From contig CAYGEN010000006.1 of NCBI GenBank assembly GCA_964348955.1, forward strand, positions 1 to 27,353: DNA of 27,353 bases, given 5' to 3'. This document shows positions 22,844 to 27,353 of this stretch, piece by piece. Position 1 is the stretch's first letter. Each line of letters opens with the position of its first letter. The position numbers and the translations under genes are program-made. Below the pieces are notes generated by a model. The model ran no database searches. It was not told the origin of the DNA and saw only the letters and a program-made list of their open reading frames with translations. Origin of the DNA: 2-01-FULL-51-21 sp964348955. Lineage in GTDB: Bacteria; Patescibacteriota; Minisyncoccia; Phycocordibacterales; 2-01-FULL-51-21.

Positions 22844-24136
22844 ATGCCGAAAAAGACAACCAACAAATTAGCAGGAATAAGTAAGCTGCCCGATGCACCC
22901 GGGGTGTATTTTTTCCGTGGTGAGAGGCAAAAGATTCTCTACGTCGGCAAAGCGACGTCGCTTAAAAGCCGCGTCAAGAGTTATTTTTCCAAAGACCTCG
23001 CCGAAACGCGCGGGCCGCTCATTACAGAGCTTATGCAAAAGGCGCGAAGCGTGACTTTTGAAAAAACGGATTCAGTGCTTGAAGCGCTCATTCTGGAAGC
23101 GCATTACATTAAAAAATATCAGCCGCCCTACAACACCCTCGCCAAGGATGATAAAAGCTTCAACTATGTAATAGTCACCAAGGAAGATTTCCCGCGCGTG
23201 CTTGTGGTGCGTGGCAAGGAGCTTGTCGAATGTATTTCAAAAAAGGACATCAAGTATCAATTCGGACCATTTCCACACGGGCTCTCACTCAAAGAGGCGA
23301 TGCGTCTGATACGAAAAATTTTTCCCTATCGCGACACCTGCACGCCTGCCTCTGGCTCTGTCAAAATTATCAGACGCCGAGCATCTCAAAAAATTATCAA
23401 ACACCGAGTGTTTGATAAAGATTCTAGCACACCCTGCTTCAATGCGCAGATAGGATTGTGTCCGGGGGTATGCAGTGGAATGGTGACTAGGGCAGAATAT
23501 GCAAAGACCATACGGAATATCAAACTGCTGTTTGAAGGGAAGAAAAAAGCGCTTGTCCGTCAACTCGCGCGCGACATGAAAGGATACGCAAAGGCGCAAG
23601 CATTTGAAAAGGCGGCTGAAGCGCGGCGACAAATTTTCGCTTTAGAACATATTCAAGATGTTGCGCTCATCAAACGCGAGCTCAAACTGCCGGAGTATGG
23701 GCGTGGCAGTTATCGCATTGAGGCGTATGATGTTGCCCACATAAGCGGGACTGGCACGGTCGGGGTGTTTACGGTGGTGGAAGACGGGTACGCTAAAAAA
23801 TCTGATTATCGGATGTTTCGGATACGTCGCGCCGTGCGTGGAAGCGACACTGGCGCGCTCGTTGAAGTTCTTGAGCGGCGGCTCATGCATCCCGAGTGGC
23901 CACTTCCAAAACTCATTGCGGTGGACGGCGGAGTCGCACAAAAAAACGCCGCAGAGCGCGTCCTGTCCTCGGCGGGAGTTCTCATTCCCGTGGTCGCCGT
24001 GGTGAAAGATGAGCGGCATCGCCCGCGTGAAATCTTGGGCGAAGGGCGCGAGAAACACGAGCGTGAGCGAGGAATTCTCCTCGCGAACAGCGAGGCGCAT
24101 CGGTTTGCCGTTACCTATCACCGAAAAATTCGGTGA
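22844..24136 (+). CDS. uvrC: Excinuclease ABC subunit C, form lacking the HhH domain
   Basis: Dual-incision nuclease of nucleotide excision repair. The 430-aa protein (E. coli 610) has the N-terminal GIY-YIG nuclease (GVYFFRGERQKILYVGKATSLKSRV), the Cys-rich region, a UVR domain (about 240-275, AKAQAFEKAAEARRQI) and an RNase H-like domain with YDVAHISGT, LIAVDGG and the final EAHRFAVTYHRKIR. It stops exactly where the C-terminal (HhH)2 DNA-binding domain should begin, and the stop codon lies inside a perfect 15-bp hairpin (24111-24143). Residues 174-191 (KIIRRRASQ-KIIKHRVFD) come from a 27-bp in-frame tandem duplication that includes a palindrome, placed in the Cys-rich region. The start is the ATG giving the conserved LPDAPGVYFF N-terminus. 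Confidence 0.95.
   Translation: MPKKTTNKLAGISKLPDAPGVYFFRGERQKILYVGKATSLKSRVKSYFSKDLAETRGPLITELMQKARSVTFEKTDSVLEALILEAHYIKKYQPPYNTLAKDDKSFNYVIVTKEDFPRVLVVRGKELVECISKKDIKYQFGPFPHGLSLKEAMRLIRKIFPYRDTCTPASGSVKIIRRRASQKIIKHRVFDKDSSTPCFNAQIGLCPGVCSGMVTRAEYAKTIRNIKLLFEGKKKALVRQLARDMKGYAKAQAFEKAAEARRQIFALEHIQDVALIKRELKLPEYGRGSYRIEAYDVAHISGTGTVGVFTVVEDGYAKKSDYRMFRIRRAVRGSDTGALVEVLERRLMHPEWPLPKLIAVDGGVAQKNAAERVLSSAGVLIPVVAVVKDERHRPREILGEGREKHERERGILLANSEAHRFAVTYHRKIR
23363..23418. repeat. Tandem palindromic element inside uvrC
   Basis: Two in-frame 27-nt units (23363-23389 and 23390-23416) agree at 20 of 27 positions. The second contains the perfect palindrome TTATCAAACAC (23394-23404), CGA, GTGTTTGATAA (23408-23418); the first holds a decayed version of it. 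The core CACCGAGTGTTT resembles the intergenic element after rpoD (10822-10832). Confidence 0.75.
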
Positions 24137-24143
24137 TAGGTAA
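24111..24143. repeat. Perfect 15-bp hairpin spanning the uvrC stop codon
   Basis: TTACCTATCACCGAA (24111-24125), AAA loop, then the exact complement at 24129-24143. It encodes the last residues of UvrC and contains the TGA stop. An A-run follows, so on the minus strand it would be preceded, not followed, by T; it is not a normal terminator for uvrC. Confidence 0.75.
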
Positions 24144-24149
24144 AAAAAT

Positions 24150-24169
24150 AACGAGCTCGCGAGCTCGTT
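24150..24169. terminator. Palindrome after uvrC, possible terminator
   Basis: AACGAGCTCGCGAGCTCGTT is a perfect 20-bp palindrome followed by TGTTCG, so the T-run is weak. It is the best candidate for the end of the uvrC transcript. Confidence 0.45.
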
Positions 24170-24406
24170 TGTTCGTCATCCTCGTCTTTATCGCAATTCT
24201 CTCTTTCCGCTATATTTTTTAGTGTCGCTCCCACCGCTCTATGCTGGTGTTCTCAAGAACACCAGCATAGAGCACGTAGAAATTTATTCTGTCCTGTCGG
24301 TCTGTCGGGTTTAGCCCGCGGTGACGGGGGCACGGCTAGGGCAGTTGATGACCATAAAGCGCAATCTTTTTGGGGCAGCTTTTTTTTCTTTTTTGATTGA
24401 AAGCTC
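24170..24406. other. Spacer between uvrC and ddl
   Basis: No gene is seen. The main feature is the palindromic repeat at 24236-24273. GC-rich sequence around 24290-24350 and a T-rich tract at 24378-24394 precede the ddl promoter. Confidence 0.5.
24236..24273. repeat. Perfect palindromic repeat, 18-bp arms
   Basis: GCTCTATGCTGGTGTTCT (24236-24253), CA, and the exact complement at 24256-24273. The core GGTGTTCT-CA-AGAACACC resembles the centre of the palindrome inside tgt (15533-15547), suggesting one repeat family. Confidence 0.75.
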
Positions 24407-24415
24407 TGCTATACT
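24407..24415 (+). promoter_or_regulatory. Extended -10 promoter of ddl (leaderless)
   Basis: TGC followed by TATACT (24410-24415), with only 6 nt before ATG 24422. Transcription would begin at or next to the start codon. Confidence 0.6.
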
Positions 24416-24421
24416 GATGGC

Positions 24422-25393
24422 ATGTCAAAGATTCGCGTTGCGGTCTTGCGCGGCGGTCCTTCAAGCGAGTATGAGATATCGCTTAAAACCGGCGAGAGTG
24501 TTTTGAAGCATGTGCCGGAGGACAAGTATGCGCCGCAGGACATTTTTATTGACCGAAGTGGCGTGTGGCACCTGCGTGGGATTCCCGCCTTGCCGAGTCG
24601 CGTGCTGAAGCAAACAGATGTTGTCTTCAATGCGCTCCATGGCGAATGGGGCGAAGATGGAAAGGTTCAGAGGCTCCTTGAAATTTTTGGCGTCCCGTTT
24701 ACGGGCTCGGGGTCGTTTGCTTCGGCGATTGCTATGAATAAGCTCTTGGCAAAGCAGTATCTCATGCGGGAAGGCGTCAAAACACCGCGGTATGTCGTAC
24801 TTCGGGTATCCGACACGCTTGAGAGAGAACTGGTAGATATTTTCCGCCACTTTCCCCAGCCCTCGGTCATAAAACCTCTGAATCGCGGTTCGTCGGTCGG
24901 CGTTACGATTGCGCGCGACTACGCGAGTTTTTACGATGGTGTTCGCCTTGCGTTTGAGTATTCGCCATCCATTCTCATTGAAGAGTATATTCGAGGAAAA
25001 GAAGCAACGGCGGGCGTGCTTAACTCTTTTCGCGGTGAAGAGCGCTATGGGCTTCTGCCGATTGAAATAATTCCGCCCGGAAAGAACGGTTTTTATGATT
25101 ATGACGCAAAGTATGTGAGCGAGGAGACGGGCTACCGCATGCCGGGAAACTTCTCGCGTGGCGAAAAGGAGGAGCTTATGCGGCTTGCGCGCGAGGTGCA
25201 TCGTATACTCGGACTTCAGCACTATTCACGCTCCGATTTCATCGTCTCGCCGCGCGGCATTTATTTTTTGGAAGTGAATACACTGCCGGGCCTCACCAGC
25301 CATTCACTCATTCCGAAATCGCTTGAGGCGGTCGGCTCAAATCTTCCAGAGCTTTTGGACCATCTGCTCACGCTCGCGCTTGCGCGAGGGTAA
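24422..25393 (+). CDS. ddl: D-alanine--D-alanine ligase
   Basis: ATP-grasp enzyme that joins two D-alanines for the peptidoglycan stem peptide. The 323-aa protein has the N-terminal GGPSSEYEISL, NALHGEWGEDGKVQ, the ATP-grasp lid/core (PSVIKPLNRGSSVGV, SILIEEYIRGKEATAGVL), and the C-terminal metal/substrate motifs HYSRSDFIVS and FLEVNTLPGLTSHSLIPKS. The length is typical. Start ATG 24422 is chosen from conservation (RVAVLRGGPSSE) and the adjacent -10 box. It is followed after 24 nt by the dehydratase-like gene and is probably co-transcribed with it. No other cell-wall gene is in the window. Confidence 0.96.
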   Translation: MSKIRVAVLRGGPSSEYEISLKTGESVLKHVPEDKYAPQDIFIDRSGVWHLRGIPALPSRVLKQTDVVFNALHGEWGEDGKVQRLLEIFGVPFTGSGSFASAIAMNKLLAKQYLMREGVKTPRYVVLRVSDTLERELVDIFRHFPQPSVIKPLNRGSSVGVTIARDYASFYDGVRLAFEYSPSILIEEYIRGKEATAGVLNSFRGEERYGLLPIEIIPPGKNGFYDYDAKYVSEETGYRMPGNFSRGEKEELMRLAREVHRILGLQHYSRSDFIVSPRGIYFLEVNTLPGLTSHSLIPKSLEAVGSNLPELLDHLLTLALARG

Positions 25394-25417
25394 TGGTGCG
25401 ATTTATGAAAGGGAATT

Positions 25418-25759
25418 ATGCCTGAAGATTTAACAGAAAGAACGTGCGTGCCATGTGAGGGCGGAACAAAGCCGCTTGAACAAGAAATGATTCAAAAGTA
25501 CCTGCCGCAGGTGCCCGGTTGGAGCGTTGCCCATGACCTCAAGAGCATATTGCGCGAATTTGAATACGCTGATTTCAAGTATGCCATGGCGTTTGTGAAT
25601 GAAGTGGCGGACCTCGCCGAGTTTGAGGGACACCACCCGGATATTGCCATTTGGTACCATAAGGTAAAATTGACGCTCTCCACGCATGCCATTCACGGAC
25701 TTTCCCAAAATGACTTCATTCTCGCCGCCAAAATAAATCAGATACAAGCCGACCGCTAG
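25418..25759 (+). CDS. Pterin-4a-carbinolamine dehydratase-like protein
   Basis: A 113-aa protein of the PCD/DCoH family, which dehydrates 4a-hydroxytetrahydropterin or, in some lineages, has other roles. The family signature is clear: FEGHHPDIAIWYHKVKLTLSTHAIHGLSQNDFILAAKI, with the His-His-Pro and Thr-His residues of the active site. The N-terminal CVPCEGG motif is also common in the family. A Shine-Dalgarno-like AAGGGA precedes ATG 25418. No aromatic amino-acid hydroxylase or pterin gene is nearby; it shares a likely operon with ddl, so its substrate here is unclear. Confidence 0.9.
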   Translation: MPEDLTERTCVPCEGGTKPLEQEMIQKYLPQVPGWSVAHDLKSILREFEYADFKYAMAFVNEVADLAEFEGHHPDIAIWYHKVKLTLSTHAIHGLSQNDFILAAKINQIQADR

Positions 25760-25847
25760 GGCAGACCGCAGATTGAGGGCGGTTGTGATGCGGTTGCATT
25801 TTTGAGATTTTGTCGTAAGTTGTATGTTGTCTGCCGTGCGTTTCTTC

Positions 25848-25920
25848 GGGCCCGTAGCTTAGTTGGTAGAGCGCCTCATTTGCAATGAGGAGGTCAGCGG
25901 TTCGAATCCGCTCGGGTCCA
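25848..25920 (+). tRNA. tRNA-Ala (anticodon UGC)
   Basis: A complete 73-nt cloverleaf. Acceptor GGGCCCG (25848-25854) pairs with CGGGTCC (25913-25919), with the G3-U70 wobble (25850/25917) that is the alanine identity element. The anticodon stem CCTCA/TGAGG encloses TTTGCAA with anticodon TGC at 25881-25883; the T-arm is AGCGG-TTCGAAT-CCGCT. The discriminator is A25920. CCA is not encoded (CAC follows), so it must be added after transcription. Confidence 0.97.
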
Positions 25921-26105
25921 CACTAGAGGAAAAGACAAGTCAGAGGCAACCGCCTCGCCTCGCTCGGCGGCCATTCGCCACTCCATTTTCGGATTAATTT
26001 CGACACGACGGTTCTGTTTTTGGAAAAAGAAAATTTTTAGGCATACGATTCATTTCAAGAAATTAGGTTGATAAATATGGTGTTTTTGCAGTTGCCCTTG
26101 ACCAC
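25921..26105. other. Spacer between tRNA-Ala and the cassette
   Basis: No gene seen. A small GAGGC-AACC-GCCTC hairpin lies near 25941-25954, and the rest is AT-rich from about 25985 on. Confidence 0.4.
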
Positions 26106-26135
26106 TTGACAAACTCATGGTCTTTGGTGTATAAT
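26106..26135 (+). promoter_or_regulatory. Consensus sigma-70 promoter of the terminal cassette
   Basis: TTGACA (26106-26111), 18-bp spacer, TATAAT (26130-26135), with TG directly before the -10. Both hexamers are perfect, the only such pair I found in the window. Transcription would start near 26141. Confidence 0.85.
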
Positions 26136-26139
26136 TAGC

Positions 26140-26246
26140 GTACTTAGAGCGATGCTCCGAGGGCCCATACAGCTGGGCAAGAGGCTGAGGAGCCGTGGCG
26201 ATGCTACGGAGTCCGAAAGTACTTTGACGATGTCAAAGAGAAGGAG
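26140..26246 (+). ncRNA. Multi-hairpin leader RNA with repeated GAT loops
   Basis: The leader between promoter and gene can fold as a branched structure closed by GTACTT (26140-26145) with AAGTAC (26217-26222). Hairpins: GAGC-GAT-GCTC (26147-26157); GCCCA/TGGGC (26163-26178); GGCT-GAGG-AGCC (26183-26194); GTGGC-GAT-GCTAC (26195-26207); CTTTGAC-GAT-GTCAAAG (26222-26238). Three of the five share a GAT loop. The strong Shine-Dalgarno AAGGAG (26241-26246) follows the last hairpin directly. I recognise no known riboswitch or RNA class. Confidence 0.6.
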
Positions 26247-26252
26247 CTACCA

Positions 26253-27026
26253 ATGCACACATACATCAGCGTCGAGGGTCGTACTGCAGGCGTCAACGTT
26301 CACAGTGGATGGGGCCCCGGCCCCCACGTCAAGTTGATCGGCGCAACGTTTCCGATCGTACCGACGGGGACTATCGTCGACAAACTGTCCACGAAGGTTC
26401 CGGAAGGTCTTCACGCCCTCGCGTTCTTTTGCAGGGTGGAAGGTCCGCACCGTATGGGCAGCGGCAAGGCGACCTACCTCGACCACAATCCCAAAGTGAG
26501 CAGCAGTGTGTTGCTGGCGTGGGAAGACGAGGGCAAGATGTTCGTGAAGGCCGACGACGACATGAAGGCACCGGAGCTGTCGAGGTTCAACTCGTTCACT
26601 CGCTCGGATGCCGACATTCTGGTGATCGACGCGGAACGCAAGATCGCTTACGTTTCTGATCTTCTGCCTCGCAAGACCGCCGACTCGGCGTGGACGTACA
26701 AGTCCGTGCCGATGGAAGTGATTCTCGAGTACATCACGAAGAAGCTGACGATGGAGGAACTCGACCAGCGAGCCATCTCCGAGCAGCGGGCGCGTGATGG
26801 ACTGCAGGAACTGCGCGGCCAAAACCGCGTCCTGCAGAACTCGGTCGATCACCTAGAGGAACGGCGTTCGACAGCGGTCACGGCTCACAACGAGCTGATC
26901 GGAGTGTTGATGAAGTCCGAGGGGCTGTACAAGTTCCTCAAGCGTCTCCCGGTCAAGTTCCGGCCGAAGGCGTTCGACGGCTTCGTTGAGGCGATGGACT
27001 CGTTCAACGAATCCACGATCGCGTAA
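26253..27026 (+). CDS. Unrecognised coiled-coil protein of the terminal cassette, 257 aa
   Basis: No family recognised. The N-terminal part (1-110) has strand-like segments and Gly/Pro turns (GWGPGPHVKLIG) and no signal peptide or membrane helix. The middle includes DADILVIDAERKIAYVSDLL. Residues about 160-220 look like a coiled coil (EELDQRAISEQRARDGLQ, NRVLQNSVDHLEERR), followed by a basic LKRLPVKFRPKAFDGF segment. ATG 26253 follows AAGGAG by 6 nt, a canonical ribosome site unlike most neighbours. Codon use differs from neighbouring genes: AAG far exceeds AAA, ATC far exceeds ATT, and eight GATC sites occur here against five in the rest of the window. It has its own promoter, structured leader and terminator. 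Cytoplasmic and strongly expressed is inference; function unknown. Confidence 0.85.
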   Translation: MHTYISVEGRTAGVNVHSGWGPGPHVKLIGATFPIVPTGTIVDKLSTKVPEGLHALAFFCRVEGPHRMGSGKATYLDHNPKVSSSVLLAWEDEGKMFVKADDDMKAPELSRFNSFTRSDADILVIDAERKIAYVSDLLPRKTADSAWTYKSVPMEVILEYITKKLTMEELDQRAISEQRARDGLQELRGQNRVLQNSVDHLEERRSTAVTAHNELIGVLMKSEGLYKFLKRLPVKFRPKAFDGFVEAMDSFNESTIA

Positions 27027-27053
27027 CCGAACCTCTCTTCTCAACCCGTAATG

Positions 27054-27093
27054 CCCGCGCAAGCCAGAAATGGTGAGCGCGGGTTTCTTTTTT
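27054..27093 (+). terminator. Intrinsic terminator of the cassette
   Basis: CCCGCGC (27054-27060) pairs with GCGCGGG (27077-27083), followed by TTTCTTTTTT. It lies 27 nt after the stop codon. Confidence 0.8.
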
Positions 27094-27246
27094 AAAGAAC
27101 AATTTTGTGCGTGCTGCGCACGCTCGAATCTGGTCCGCCAAAGAAAAATTTGATATTGTCAGAGGTGCGGCTTCGCCGCGCCGAATTTCTCGTGGGGCAT
27201 TTTGCCGCCGGTGGGGGCGGCGAACGTTCGAGCTATTTCAAGAGGC
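27094..27246. other. Hairpin-rich spacer before the second transposase
   Basis: No gene seen. Short GC-rich hairpins include GCGTGC/GCGCACGC (about 27110-27123), GTGCGGC-TTC-GCCGCGC (about 27166-27182) and GCCGCC/GGCGGC (about 27204-27221), as often found next to REP-type elements. Confidence 0.45.
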
Positions 27247-27265
27247 GGGAATGGGGACAGGCACC
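27247..27265 (+). repeat. Left terminal box of a REP-associated transposase element
   Basis: GGGAATGGGGACAGGCACC, inverted relative to, and 16/19 identical with, the repeat at 63-81. It lies 34 nt before the transposase start codon. Confidence 0.6.
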
Positions 27266-27286
27266 ATTACTTTATTAAATATGTGG

Positions 27287-27292
27287 TATAGT
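27287..27292 (+). promoter_or_regulatory. -10 element of the transposase gene
   Basis: TATAGT, 7 nt before the ATG at 27300, the same leaderless spacing as at uvrB. Confidence 0.45.
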
Positions 27293-27299
27293 AACGAAC

Positions 27300-27353
27300 A
27301 TGCCACGATGTGCTCGTGTTGATGTCGGAGAAGAAATATATCATGTGATTAAT
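27300..27353 (+). CDS. REP-associated tyrosine transposase (IS200/Y1 type), N-terminal fragment
   Basis: The first 18 codons (MPRCARVDVGEEIYHVIN) run off the window. They match the characteristic start of Y1 REP-associated transposases (basic MPR..R.DVG...YHVINR). The catalytic residues lie outside the window. With the C-terminal fragment at 1-71, both window edges lie inside such elements in the same orientation. Confidence 0.75.
   Translation, partial: MPRCARVDVGEEIYHVIN

Noticed and set aside
23338..23420. Frameshift or assembly error in the Cys-rich region of UvrC
   Set aside because: The frame stays open, the inserted units are exact multiples of three, and conserved sequence resumes directly after.
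27122..27140. TCGAATC...GGTCC resembling the 3' end of tRNA-Ala, a possible att site for the cassette
   Set aside because: Only two short blocks match and the spacing differs by several bases, so it is too weak to call an attachment site.
1..27353. CRISPR array
   Set aside because: No regularly spaced direct repeats with unique spacers were seen anywhere; the short repeats found are palindromes or tandem duplications.

Overview
The window reads as a chromosomal segment of a Candidate Phyla Radiation (Patescibacteria) bacterium, most likely Parcubacteria/Paceibacteria-like. This is inferred from gene content and style, not from a search. The core proteins are compact (RpoB about 1070 aa, RpoC about 1234 aa, UvrA 870 aa, and a UvrC of 430 aa without its C-terminal helix-hairpin-helix domain). 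Almost every gene is on the + strand. Many start codons lie only 6-16 nt behind an extended -10 box (TGC-TATACT type), which implies leaderless or very short-leader mRNAs. GC content looks near 50%.

Layout. 1-71: 3' tail of a REP-associated (IS200/Y1-type) transposase with its terminal repeat. 72-554: non-coding, with a strong promoter and a foldable leader for rpoB. 555-7483: rpoB-rpoC. 7481-7668: a long imperfect inverted repeat. 7737-10759: dnaG-rpoD (primase and principal sigma factor). 10760-11165: palindrome-rich spacer. 11166-12692: a short-chain dehydrogenase and a ferredoxin-NADP reductase-like flavoprotein. 12842-14872: small genes (DUF378 membrane protein, msrA, a tiny basic ORF, RRM protein, membrane-anchored FKBP isomerase). 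15135-17468: tgt, a small structured RNA with terminator, and a PlsC-type acyltransferase. 17648-24136: uvrB-uvrA-hypothetical-uvrC. 24422-25759: ddl and a pterin carbinolamine dehydratase-like gene. 25848-25920: tRNA-Ala(UGC). 26106-27093: a self-contained expression cassette for an unrecognised coiled-coil protein. 27247-27353: 5' end of another REP-associated transposase.

Working together: the window supplies transcription machinery (beta, beta', sigma), replication priming (DnaG), complete UvrABC nucleotide excision repair, queuosine-type tRNA modification, a peptidoglycan precursor enzyme and phospholipid acylation, with several small stress genes (MsrA, RRM protein, FKBP).

The best candidates for something undescribed are four. 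(1) The 26106-27093 cassette has a consensus promoter, a multi-hairpin leader in which three hairpins carry a GAT loop, a strong Shine-Dalgarno, a different codon style, and 8 of the 13 GATC sites I count in the whole window. (2) A family of short palindromic elements occurs between genes and, in frame, inside uvrC and tgt. (3) A small RNA/attenuator-like leader sits in front of the acyltransferase gene. (4) A large inverted repeat abuts rpoC. GATC is otherwise about 20-fold rarer than chance in this window by my manual count.
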